Of a DNA stretch of 64,000 nt, positions 26,690 to 37,458 are shown one piece after another (the stretch's first letter is position 1; every line of letters starts with the position of its first letter). Made by a program: the position numbers and the translations under genes. Source of the stretch: Moringa oleifera. Lineage: Eukaryota; Streptophyta; Magnoliopsida; Brassicales; Moringaceae. The DNA is taken from assembly GCA_021397835.1 (NCBI GenBank), contig JAJFZO010000034.1:6043001-6107000 (forward strand). The letters are read 5' to 3'. Under the pieces are notes generated by a model, which saw nothing but the letters and a program-made list of their open reading frames with translations, was not told the origin of the DNA and made no database searches.

Positions 26690-29600
26690 AAAAATGCTAT
26701 TTTTTCCTAACCATGAAAAAGATTAATGATATTGAGAAACCTGTTTTGCCTTTCGATCTTACTAATGCTTAAATAAAAGAATGAAAATCTTTGGTAGAAA
26801 ATTATTTCTTGTGCAAGAATTTCATTCTTAATAATTCATCAGATGATTTGTATAATTATTATAATTTGATAAATCTGCCAAGAACTTCTAAAGAAGTACA
26901 ATTTTAAGGAGGATGAAACCAAGAAGTACGTAGTCAGCAGATATTTGAAATATCAAATAATTGATGACAAATTTGTGGAAGCTGAGTCACATGGACTACA
27001 AAAGATAACACATGAGATCATCTCTGAAGGTGTATCTTTGAATGAACAATTTCAAATTACCATCTTACTAGATAAGTTAGCCTTAATTGGAAAAATTTTA
27101 AATGTCCTTAGGCATAAAATAAAGGAACTTTCTTTAAGAAGTCTCATCATTCACCTTCATATTAAGGAAGAAGCTCAGAAACATGAAAAGGATGAAGTTT
27201 TTGTTATTTTCAATAATAGAGCCAACTGAAATTCTTCCTCTATGGTTATAAAACCAGCAAATAGAAAAATGAAGAGTCAAAATCATAATACCAACTAGAA
27301 TCGCAACCACTAAATCATAATCCACCATAAAATGTAGCTTATATGTTATAGCTACAACAAGCATGTTCACATTGCTAGGAATTGCCAGAATAAGCCTTTG
27401 TCCTACTCCATGAGCGAACTTAAACGAAGAGCAACCTATTGCTACGATATCTGAAATCAACTTTGTTGGTAGATTCAACAGATGGCAGGTGGACATTGGT
27501 GGCACTCGCTTTATCTATTATGATTGTAACTTTTGAAATCCTATTTTGTGGTTGAAAACCAAAAAAGTATTGTTAGGTGATTTCAACTCCACTATAGTTA
27601 CTAGTCCTAGTAAGGTGTAATTGAAGTTTACTTTTGGAAATATCATCATACTAAAAGATGCACGGCATTTGCCAAAGATGAGTAAAATTTAGTTTCAAGC
27701 TATCTTCTTAATAAGGTTACGTTTACTCAAACTATTACGGTAGATTTGTACATAATCACTAAGAATAATGGCTTTTCGTGAAAGTATGCTATTAATGGCA
27801 TGCTCAAAGTAAAATGTTGATTTTAGTAAAGTATCTTCTTCATCTTATATGTTGTGTTCTTTCAATTCTTGGCATGTTGGAATCTGTTATGTCAATAAAC
27901 ATATAAATAAGAACATGAATAGTTCAAGATCATTCCTAAACTATCTTTAAATAATTTTGAAAAATTTGAATTTTATAGTCAAGCTAAAATTACCAAAACA
28001 TCTCATAAATCAGTAATGAAAGAAACTGAACTACTTGAATTAATTCACTATGATATTTATGAATTTGATAGTGTTTCGACTAAAAATGAAAAAGCTATTT
28101 TATGACCTTTATTAATGATTGTTATGATAATACTTATGTATATGTGATGAAAAATAAAAGTGAAACGATTGACATGTTTAAAACATTCTTGATTGAAATT
28201 AAAAAATTAATGTAATAGAAAGAAAAAAGGTTGCTTAATAACAGAGGTACTAACTATGATTTTAATCCTTTTATTGATTTCTAACAAAAAAAAGAATGAT
28301 TCATAAAAAGCCTTCACTTTACTATCATGAAAATGAATGACAAAGTTGAAAGAAAAAATAGAGTAATTACTGAATTAGTTGTTGCTATTTTACTTAACAT
28401 CTAACTGGTAAGAAAAAATTTTATTGACTATTTGTTATGTGCTTAATAAAGTCCTAAAATCTGAAGTAAAATTTCTCCTTATGAAAATTTGAAAAATACG
28501 CAACCTAATTTGTCTTATTTAAGAACTTGAGGTTGTTTAGTCAATGTTCGTATTCTTAATCCTAAAATAAATAAACTTTGCCAGCAGAGTGTATAAATGT
28601 TCATTTACTAGATATGATATGAATAGTAAAGCATATAGATCTTTGATTTGAAAGAACATTTAATTATTGAATCAAATGATGTTGATTTCCATGAACATTA
28701 GTTTTCTTTAAATTAAAGAATAACAATGGCTTGACTTTTAGTAATTTACTTAGTAATAAACCAAATAAAGAAGATCATGAACTTAGAAAGAGGAAACGAA
28801 TTATAATTCTAATTTTTATGCTTTCAACTTGGAAGAAGATCCTCAAACTCTTAAAAAAACCTTGTCTTCATGAGATGCCAACTTATGAGAAGAAGCTATT
28901 AATAATGAAATGGACTCTCTTAAGTCTAATAGAGCTTGAAATTTAGTGATTTACCTCCAAGTTGCAAAACAAATGGTTATAAATAGATTCTTAAGAAGAA
29001 ATAAAACTCAATAGTACTATTGAAAAAGACAAAGTTCGTCTTATATCCAAAAGGTATAGATAAAGAAAAAATATAGTTTTTTTGATACTTTTTCACCTAA
29101 CACTAGAATGACTTTCATACATGTGTTATTTTACTTACTGCCATTCATGATCTGGTAGTAACTAAATAGATATTAAGATTGCTTTTTTGAATGATATATT
29201 AGAAGAAGATTGCGCTTGGTCAAGAAAACAAAGTTTGTAAACTAGATAAATTCTTTTATGGTTTGAAATAAGCATATAAGTAATGGCATGAGAAATTTGA
29301 CAATTTTGTTATCTTACATGATTTTAAATGAATGAAAGTTATAATTGCATTTATTATAAATCTTAAAATAGAATCAACATTATCATATGTCTATATGTAG
29401 ATGAATTAATTACTTACTTACTTTTAGTTCTAATATTCATATTGTGAATAATGTGAAATGTATATTTAGTACTAATTTTGATATGAAAGATCTTAGAGAA
29501 GTTAATGTGATCCTTGAAATAAAAGATCAATATGTATGAAAATGAACCCTCTTTAGAGCAATCTTATTACATTAAAAAGACATTAAAGAAATATAATTAC

Positions 29601-30330
29601 TTTAACCACAAACTTGCACGTACTTCTTATGATTCTTATGTAAAATTGATAAAAAATACTGGAGATAATGTTATACAATTTGAGTATGTGAGCATCATTA
29701 GTAGCTTATACTACTGATTACGCTAGGCTCCACACAGCTTATATTATGGGATTACTATGTAAGTTTACTAGTAGACCTAATATTAAATATTAGCATACTA
29801 TTGAAAGGGTTATGAGATACCTTAACAAGACCATGAACCTGAGGTTATATTACTAGAAGTTTTCTCTGTTTTAGAAGGATATAATGATGTTGATTGGGAC
29901 ACCCTTTCAAAAGACTTAAAAGCAACTAGCAACTATATTTTCATAATTATCAATGGAATTGTTTCTTAGAAGTCTAAGAAACAAATTATTTTGGGTTAAT
30001 TTATGATGGCGTCTGATATGATAGCAATAGCTACTGCTATTGCTAGTTAAAGAAGTTTGCTAGAAGAGATCTCGTTATAAAAAAAATCAACTCTAGTAGT
30101 CTCGATCCATTGTGATAGTACCATGATTATTGCAAAGATTCAGAATTATCAGTATAACAATAAAAGACAATAGATATGTCATAAGTACAATAGTGTTAGC
30201 GAGTTTTTTTTTTTACAAGAATGTTAGAATGGATTGTGCATATTCTGATAATAATTTGATTGATCTTTTGACCAAAAGACTAGTTAGAGACAAGGTTTAA
30301 AACCTTTAAAGGAAAAAGACTAATGTCCAT
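26690..30330 (+). pseudogene. Ty1/copia polyprotein remnant (gag-pol)
   Basis: Plus-strand blocks run in copia order with many stops and frameshifts. Gag comes first, with YLKYQIIDDKFVEAESHGLQ near 26,960 and GVSLNEQF near 27,030. A degraded zinc-knuckle region lies near 27,370. Protease or pre-integrase sequence lies at about 27,480-27,900. Integrase follows with LLELIHYDIYEFDSVSTKN at about 28,030 and NDKVERKNR near 28,340. The reverse transcriptase spans about 28,860-29,420, and its YVDD box reads YVDE at 29,394-29,405. RNase H lies at about 29,880-30,290, with SKKQI near 29,970 and the C-terminal TKRLVR-like end near 30,280. Loss of the catalytic Asp and the many stops show that it is dead. 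A polypurine-like AAGTAAGAGAGATTG lies near 30,804. Confidence 0.85.
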
Positions 30331-31047
30331 ATAGTAATGAGTCACTTGTGACGGTAATCCAACCTATAGACTAGACATTCCAAGAAATAACTTCAAAGGC
30401 TAATAATAAGTAATGAAGTGATAGGAGTTGAATCATGTTATTATATGTTTTATTATGAGATCCTAAAGCAATAAAAAGATGAGTTAATTATTAACTCTTA
30501 ATAGACTCGCCTATGTGAATGTGAAAGTATGACCAGTTCTTGTGAAATTTTGGATAAAATTCATTAGAATATTCACTATATTGGGATATATATTTATAGC
30601 CATAAAGTATGAGTTTTTTGAACTGTACTTTGAAAAGATTGTGTATGTGATGTCGTTAGAAATAGAATTTAAAGTTACAAGTAACTCTAGTTTATTTTAA
30701 AGCATATTCACCACGCAATAGTTCAAGTTGATGGACACTTTTTACTTATGTACAATCTCATGACATTTGATAGTTGCTCAATGAAATTGATTTTAAAAAT
30801 TCAAGTAAGAGAGATTGTTAAAAGTAAGTTTTGAAAATTAAAAAAAAAATTAAATATACCCTTTTTACAGAGTTTTACATTTTTTAGACATATTTTCGTT
30901 GAGGTGTATGAAGGCGTTAGATGAGACATGAGATTGAATCCCAAACAGTAATCCATTTTTGCGGAAGGGAAAGGAATTAAGTCTACGTGGGTCTACCACA
31001 TACGTGTGTGTGGTGTCTACATTCGTTTGATGGATCGATAGTACTAA
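30331..31047 (+). other. Copia 3' leader and presumptive 3' LTR start
   Basis: Follows the RNase H remnant. A polypurine-tract-like string near 30,804-30,816 is followed by TGTTAAAAGTAAG, where a 3' LTR would start. That sequence does not match the LTR-like repeat at 25,985, so the element may be a mosaic. A CACTA terminus interrupts it at 31,048. Confidence 0.4.
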
Positions 31048-31645
31048 CACTATAAAAAAATTACCATTTATTAATGCCACCTTTTAGTGACGATTAAAAT
31101 CTATTAGTATATATACATAAATAGTAATAGATTTTTTAGTCCGTCAGTACATATATGATCATTATTGATGAACAAAAAATCTATCAGTATATACTATATA
31201 TATAGTAATGGTTTCTATTATTTGTCACTAAAAGTTGTAATTGCCAATATATACTAACGGATTTTTATTGTCCATAAGTAAGAGTCTTATTTTTAGTGAT
31301 AGATATATTTTTTATCAGTAAATATCTAGTCTGTAGTGTCGGATATGTATGTGAATCACTAAATATCTTACATATAGCGACGGTTCTATACTAGCTATTA
31401 GTAAATATGTGCTTATACTGATGGATTATTTTATCCATCAGTAAATCTCTTGTATTTACTGACAATCATTTTTGTTTGTCAGTAAATACCTGAAAATATT
31501 TAACTTATAGTGACAAATACCTTTGTGCATTAGTAAATCTATACCTATAGTGACGATTATTTATAGGTGTCACTAAATATCCAATATATTCATAACATAC
31601 ATTGATGAATTTTTTATCTTTATGTTCATCACAAAATAGTTAATT
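31048..31645 (+). mobile_element. CACTA (En/Spm) transposon terminus with palindromic subterminal array
   Basis: Starts with CACTATAAAAAAATTACCAT, the form of plant CACTA terminal inverted repeats. It is followed at once by about nine imperfect hairpins spaced roughly 60-70 bases apart, whose arms are variants of (T)AGTGACGG and CCGTCAGTAAAT. Good examples lie at about 31,416-31,446 (ACTGATGG...CCATCAGT), 31,456-31,486 (ACTGACAA...TTGTCAGT) and 31,546-31,578. In CACTA elements such subterminal repeats bind the element's regulatory protein. The opposite end (TAGTG with a matching inverted repeat) was not found in this window. Confidence 0.7.
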
Positions 31646-32379
31646 ATTTACATTAGCATGTATCAAAAAATATATTTAAAAGTTTTTTAGTATAAATTTA
31701 TTATGTAAGATTTTAATTTGAATAAATACTTTAAAAATAAATGAAAAGCATGATTTAATTGAATCAAATCGAAATATGATATATATATGTACAATTAATT
31801 CAATCAATATTTTAAAATATAAAGTAAAATAATTTAAATAATTTTAATAAATTAAAATTATTAGCAAATATTTTTAGACAATTAAAATCTTTGATAAAGA
31901 AAAATAACCCATTTCACTATATTGTACCATATAATATTTATTACATTCATTGAACAAGATAATGTATATTTTTCAATATGACATTACAAGACACATGACA
32001 ACAATAACATGCATATCATGCACATATACCTTTCAATTAATTATTGAAAAGATTTTAATTAATTGAAAGATTTTCAAAATTTTTATGATATTTATATCAA
32101 GATTAATTTTTTTTTTAAAAATCTAACTTATCTTTTGATAAGATAAAGTCACAATTATATAGATAAGTTAAAATTTTATTTTTATTTTACATAAATATCA
32201 CATTTTTTAAAAATAATTCATAAAAAATTAATATAAAATTAATTTATTTACTTTTAAATATAAATATAAAATAAATTAAAAATTAATTTAATTGATAAAT
32301 TTTTTATTTAAAATAAAAATAATTTTTATTTATTTTATCTGAATTCATCGGGATGGTATCTCTTTTTCTTTTTTTCATT
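31646..32379. other. AT-rich DNA inside the putative CACTA element
   Basis: Low-complexity AT-rich sequence with small inverted repeats (for example AACTTATCTTTTGATAAGAT near 32,126) and no coding potential. Confidence 0.4.
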
Positions 32380-32479
32380 TGCTCTTCCTTCGCTTCTTGC
32401 TCTAAATCCCTAAAATATAAATCTCTTTCTCTCACAATTGTTGTCCATTTTGTGTTAAATTTTTCTCATTTCTCTTCTC

Positions 32480-32677
32480 TTGGTTTCATGTCATATCTTG
32501 TTCATTTACAAAATTTTGCAACCGAGTGATTTAGATATCAAGAAACCACCGAGAGCTTTCACAGGTAAAGGTAGGCCTTTGCTCCTCTGCGCAATTTCTT
32601 CAAGAAATTCTTCTGATTCATCTGAGACTGAGGGTTTTAGCTTTGAATTAATGGATGCTGCTCTGAAAATGCCTTAA
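32480..32677 (+). pseudogene. Unrecognised host-like gene fragment
   Basis: A 65-residue open stretch with gene-like composition (KKPPRAFTGKGRPLLLCAIS, then a Ser-rich run and GFSFELMDAALK), preceded by a pyrimidine-rich leader like a plant 5' UTR. It stops abruptly, and a possible continuation near 32,813 (DDEYAAMD) is broken. The N-terminus could be a plastid transit peptide, but I do not recognise the gene. It is listed because it lies in a row of better supported gene fragments on the same strand. Confidence 0.35.
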
Positions 32678-33404
32678 ATTGCAGCTTAGAGCTTACTATT
32701 TCTACACATCTCAAGGTGCTGCTTCTTTGTAAGAACAGCAGAAGCCATTTACTCATAGGTAACCTAAGTTTAGTTTTTTATATTTTTTTTTCTTGAAAAT
32801 GTGGTAATTCCAGGGATGATGAGTATGCTGCCATGGATTAGGATAATCTTGGGTTTGGCCTAACTCCATTGGACAATCACTAGGAAAAAAATCATTATTA
32901 AATGGAAGTTATTGTTGAAATAATCTTATGGTATGTGCTAACGTGTTGTTATGGTCCTCAATTGGCATAATCGGAAGCAATATTGGTGCAACTTTCTTTC
33001 TCTCTCTCTCTCTCTTTAGGACACATGCACACGCGTGAAAGCAACGCAATCAAGATTATCACCTAATGAAATTTTCATAAGAAGCTTTATGCATTCTTAG
33101 TAAAGGGAGCCTGATCCGACAATATCTTCCTAATTTCTTGTAATTCTTTATAACTTAGTGATTTATAAGTTTAAATCATTAACTTGTTTGTTTTGGATAT
33201 TTTATTGATGAGATGTGCCTTCTAAGGGTTATTAGTTAAGACACAGGAGAGGAAAATCATAAACTTTGCATGTCCAATACATAAATACAAAGGATGTGAG
33301 GTTCGGCTATTATCTGCCTCTACTAGCAATTTTTCCATATGGGTGCATCAGTTCTGCAGTTAGATTCACATGAAGAATACATCATGACCATTTGTCCTCT
33401 GTAG

Positions 33405-33510
33405 GGTGACAATTGGCACTTGGAATGTTGCTGGGAGGCTTTCAAATCAGGATCTAGAGATTGATGACTGGCTTTGTACATAGGAGCCGACAGATATTTA
33501 CATTATTGAG
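33405..33510 (+). pseudogene. Inositol polyphosphate 5-phosphatase exon fragment
   Basis: After an intron-like acceptor (TCCTCTGTAG), the sequence reads VTIGTWNVAGRLSNQDLEID, then DWLCT, a TAG stop, and EPTDIYIIE. This is the conserved first motif (GTWNVxG) of plant type I inositol polyphosphate 5-phosphatases, which remove the 5-phosphate from inositol phosphates and phosphoinositides. The remaining catalytic motifs are absent. The retained splice-site-like edges suggest that genomic DNA, not cDNA, was copied. The exon is non-functional. Confidence 0.7.
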
Positions 33511-34405
33511 TGAAAATTTTTCAATTTTGCTAATCTTACATTATTCTAAGTTTATTAACACTCAATCAAAAAATTTTAAAACTTTTAAATGTTTATGCTT
33601 CCTCATTCCCCTCTCTAGCATCAAGAACTGTGTGCTGTGCACGTATAGGTAGATGGTTCTCTGTTTATCTGATATGCTCCCAATGAATTGACATCTTCTA
33701 TGGTCTTGTTTTGTTGCCTCCCAAGTTTCAATTTGCTTTTTCCATTGTCATCAGATATATCTTGTCTCATCAATAGGTCTGTTTTGTTTCTATTTCTCTA
33801 TGTGCATGATCCCATTCATTGGTTTTATATTCATGGGGACATCATTTTGCACTCTATATAATTTTCCCTCACTAAATTCGATTTCATTCAGCATCATTCA
33901 TCTACCTAAGGCTCAGATGATGGTGCTTTTTTGCCATAAAGTTGTAACTTATTTACTGTTTATAAGAGGCAACTCTGATAGTACCCACGTGGGTGAACTT
34001 GTTAACCATAGCACTTCACCAATTTTTTTTATGCTTGAAGTTAGGACATTTTTCACTTTTCTGAAAAAAAAAGTAAAGGAAAAATGAAATAGACAAATAA
34101 ATGGAAACAAAAAAAAGAAATCATACAATAGTACAGCTTTACCTTATTCAGTCTGTTGTCCCACCAATTATCCAGGTTTTTACTAATCTTATATTGGTAT
34201 TACTGTTTCATGACTAACTGTTTTTACTAATCTTATATTGGTATTACTTTTGTTTATAATTTAATTTCTATCTATTAGTAGATTCTTTAATAAATGTGTT
34301 TCTTTGTAGTTTTTTTCCCTATTGGATTGACTTAATTTTTTTGATCTTACCTTGTTTATAAGGTAGTTCACATATTACATAGATCTAATGATCCAGAGAA
34401 CACTA

Positions 34406-34614
34406 CTTGATGGGCAAAAAGTAGTTATAAAGAGGCAGTTAAACACCTCAGGGCAAGGTCTACAAGAGTTGAAAATTGAAGTAATGTTGGTTGCTAAACT
34501 ACTATACCAAAACTTAGTAAATCTATTAGGTATTTGCTAGAAGAAGAAGAAAAGCTACTAGTTTATAAATACTTTCCTAATGATAACTTGGATATGATCT
34601 TATTGGATATCGAC
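34406..34614 (+). pseudogene. Cysteine-rich receptor-like kinase fragment
   Basis: Reads LDGQKVVIKRQLNTSGQGLQ, then ELKIEVMLVAKL and NLVNLLGI. After a one-frame shift near 34,530 it continues LEEEEKLLVYKYFPNDNLD. This is the N-lobe of a plant cysteine-rich receptor-like kinase: the beta3 Lys of VIKR, the alphaC Glu of ELKIE and the hinge LLVYKY can be seen. The catalytic loop and activation segment are missing and the frame is broken, so it is a dead fragment. Confidence 0.75.
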
Positions 34615-34812
34615 TTTTTTGCGTTTTTAATTCTTGTGTTGTTATTTTATTTAACAGTTATATTACTTCAGATCTACATCACTATGTTGAAGCCTCATAA
34701 TAATGTTTTTTCTTATATTTGGATGTCTTTTCTTATAGTTTGTGAACTACAATTGTTACCAGTTAAAGTTAATTTTTTAATTGTTTTTTCTTATCATTGG
34801 TCATTTAAAATA

Positions 34813-35439
34813 TGTTGATCCTACACTACCCTCCACATTTTCAATTTTTATTTTTCTTTGATCTTATCCTTGAGAACCCCTCTGAAGATCTCAATTTTTT
34901 CATATAGAGACCATCCAACTTCTTATAGAAGATCTTTGAGCTATCATTGAGTTATCTAGAAAACTCTTTGAGCTATTCCTGATTAATCTATAAAATCTCT
35001 AAGTTATTCTTAAGTAATCCATAAGCTCTCTGAGTTATTATTCACTGACCTAAAAGCTTCCTTATCCATCCTAAGCTCTCTTAGCTTCTCCCAACACAAA
35101 AGCTTACCTCTTAGTATAAAAGCTTAGCCTTTTCTAATACAAAAGCTTAGCCTATAGAAGCTCTTTTAGGTTTTTCCTTTTTTTTAATTTTTATGTTTTT
35201 TGCATTTTAGTTTCAGAGCAACAATTTCAAGAAATATAGAATTTTGATTTTTTAGGATGCATTTAAAAATTAGAGATAGAAGTGAATTTTATACTTTTTT
35301 ATGGTGAAAAATGATGGGATTATATATTGCTTATATATTCAAAACTACGCAATGTTTTAAAAAAAGTGACTTATATCACGAGTCAGCCCAAAGAGATAAT
35401 TTGGTAACTTTATTTCTTTATTTAATTTTAGCACCAACA
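34813..35439 (+). repeat. Copia LTR-like repeat, family A, copy 2
   Basis: 627 bases starting TGTTGATCC and ending CACCAACA, so the TGTTG/CAACA ends are inverted, as in a copia LTR. It aligns throughout with 25,985-26,584. No 5-bp direct repeat flanks it (AAATA left, CATCT right), so it is not a simple solo LTR. The sequence just after it (CATCTATAGTATTTG, about 35,440-35,454) resembles a decayed copia primer-binding site with an ATCTATGGTATC-type core. Confidence 0.7.
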
Positions 35440-35669
35440 CATCTATAGTATTTGTTGCTCCTTTGGTCGTCGGTTATGAGATGTTACGACTTTACAGTTC
35501 CTCCAAGGAAAACCTTTTTTCCTAGCTTAAGCGATTTTCCAAATTGACTCAAGGATTTCTCTATTCAGTTCTGGTGCTTTCGAGTTGTTGTGGATCCATA
35601 TCCTTAGGAGTGAATTGGCTTGGAGATTAATACTGGCTGGTGAGAAGAAAGTCAGAGCATCCTGAGTCC

Positions 35670-36250
35670 ATGGTTAATGGACTAAAGTCAGAACCTGATA
35701 CTAATTTGGCTAATCAAGATGTGGCTTCTGGAAAAGAATGGATACCATCTGATTAATTTCAACATGGCCATGTCATCGAGGTGATATGCTAATGTGTCTA
35801 GCATGTGGAAAGGGACAGCTAGATTCTGTTGGGGATAAATGGTGTTTACGATCCACCTACTAGCGGTTACAAGTATTACTACCTAGAATCAATGGGCCTT
35901 TATTCAGTCATGTAAGGACAACTATTTTCACATAGATGGTTCGTAGACTGGTATGCAGACAGGCAATGGTTGTACGTCATATATGCCCAGCCATAACCCT
36001 TGTACTACTAAGAGCTTTGTGGGTGTTGATGGCCAATGTGTTAGGCAGGAATGTTATTATACTTCATTCAGATATCTACAACATCCAGTTCCCTATGGAT
36101 TAGAAGCTGTACCTTGTTATTCATTAAATTCAACAGACGTAGGAGATGCTACAAATGGAAACTAGACTGGTTATGGAAATGCAAAAGACTAATATGGTCC
36201 TACTGCTTCTTCAAAGTTGAACGATTTGATCTCCATGAAAATCAATGGTA
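35670..36250 (+). pseudogene. YTH-domain (ECT) m6A-reader gene fragment, N-terminal part
   Basis: From an ATG at 35,670 the sequence reads MVNGLKSEPDTNLANQDVAS, then GKEWIPSD and a stop. After frameshifts it continues with GVYDPPTSGYKYYY (near 35,850), YMPSHNP, VGVDGQCVRQECYYTSFRYL and YGLEAVPCYSLNST (to about 36,150). This is the Tyr/Pro/Gly-rich N-terminal region of plant ECT proteins, which bind N6-methyladenosine in mRNA. The YTH domain itself is missing. About 100 bases before the ATG look like its 5' UTR. I see no intron remnants, so a cDNA origin is possible. Several stops and frameshifts make it non-functional. Confidence 0.75.
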
Positions 36251-36477
36251 ATGGTGTTAAAAAATATTCCAAGTTTATTCATTGACAGTCTATTAAACCA
36301 CTCACAAAAGAAAGTACCTTTTGATAACTTTCAGGAGTGGCATCAAATTTCATGTTACATGCCTTATGTATCTGTTGGTCAATTACTTCTTCTCTACACA
36401 TGAATGGTGGTCCTAATGAAAGAAATTCCCATGTCAATACTCCAAGGTCAGATGAGAACTTGAGAGTCATAACATGA

Positions 36478-36945
36478 TGTGGGGCTCACTGCATTGAAGA
36501 TCCCTATTTTTACTCAACTGTTGCTCAAGTTCCACCAAGCTCCATCACTTGTCCTCTCTGCAGACATGGCATAATTTCATTTGTTAAACTCTCAAGAGCA
36601 AGACCCACTGTCAAGAAGATTATTACAAGAACAACCCCAGGTGAGATGCCAGAAATGACTTCATTGACAACCCCATTTTGTAAGCCCAACTTCCACAGCA
36701 CTTAGATTTCTCCCCTTGGATCTTCCCTTCGTTCGTTGAGCTGCCAGAGGTTCCTATCAATGAAGATCAATTCCAGTCTTTGCATGGGAGCTCCAGACAG
36801 TAGTTCGTCTCTAGTTCCATGTACGATAGACCAAAACTTGCGTAATCAGTTGGTCAGATACGTGTCACGCTTCAAGTGCATTATTTCTCATGCTGAGGGC
36901 AGAGGGTCCTTGTTTTCTGTACTTAATCAATATGTAACTACAGGC
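36478..36945 (+). pseudogene. RING-type E3 ubiquitin ligase C-terminal fragment
   Basis: Reads CGAHCIEDPYFYSTVAQVPP, then SSITCPLCRHGIISFVKLSR, the last zinc-binding half of a RING finger (CPLC). The Ser-rich tail follows: SLSCQRFLSMKINSSLCMGA, PDSSSSLVPCTI and SLFSVLNQYVTTG. Small frame changes occur near 36,590-36,660 and one stop near 36,702. The first half of the RING and the upstream domains are absent. It resembles the C-terminus of plant RING E3 ligases of the ankyrin-containing type, but the exact subfamily is uncertain. At 36,945 it continues in frame into copia RNase H. Confidence 0.65.
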
Positions 36946-37400
36946 TATGCTTACACATTAGATGGTACTACAACCAGTTGGATGTCTAAACTATAAAAGA
37001 TAGTTATACTTTTTACCACAAAGGCTGAATATGTTGCTCTTACAAAAGCAAGTAAGGAGATAATATGGTTATTATCTTTCCTGAATGAACTGGGGCATAG
37101 GTTTGAAAAAGGTATGTTGCATTGTGATAGCCAAAGTGCCATTTACTTAGCAAAGAACCTTGTGTATCATGCTAGAACAAAGCATATACAAGTTAGGTAT
37201 CACTTCATAAGATCAGCTTTGAAAGATGATGTCTTATCATTTGAAAAGATATAAGGAAGTCAAAATCCAACTGATATGTTGACCAAATTATTACAATCAA
37301 GAAACTAAAGTTGTCAAAATCCAACTGATATGTTGACCAAATTATTACAATCAAGAAACTAAAGTTGTGTACAACTTTAATGGGCTTCTCAGCTGCTGAT
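36946..37400 (+). pseudogene. Copia RNase H remnant fused to host fragment
   Basis: Reads YAYTLDGTTTSWMSKL, a stop, then TTKAEYVALTKASKEIIWLL, LHCDSQSAIYLAKN and HARTKHIQVRYHFIRSALKD, and ends near NPTDMLTKLLQSRN. These are the conserved C-terminal RNase H motifs of Ty1/copia polyproteins (acidic residues in TKAEYV and CDSQSA). Integrase and reverse transcriptase are absent, so only the 3' tail of pol is present. Its last 54 bases are perfectly duplicated in tandem. Confidence 0.85.
37260..37367 (+). repeat. Perfect 54-bp tandem duplication in RNase H
   Basis: Positions 37,260-37,313 and 37,314-37,367 are identical (starting TCAAAATCCAACTGATATG and ending ACTAAAGTTG). Identity in an otherwise decayed element suggests a recent duplication or an assembly error. 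Confidence 0.95.
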
Positions 37401-37458
37401 TGGGAAGTCATGATCATTGCAGAAGGAAGAAACAATTGAGATAATGAATTAGTCTCCA

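Noticed and set aside
34813..35439. Solo LTR interpretation of family-A copy 2
   Set aside because: The flanking 5-mers differ and a primer-binding-like site follows, so an attached interior is more likely.
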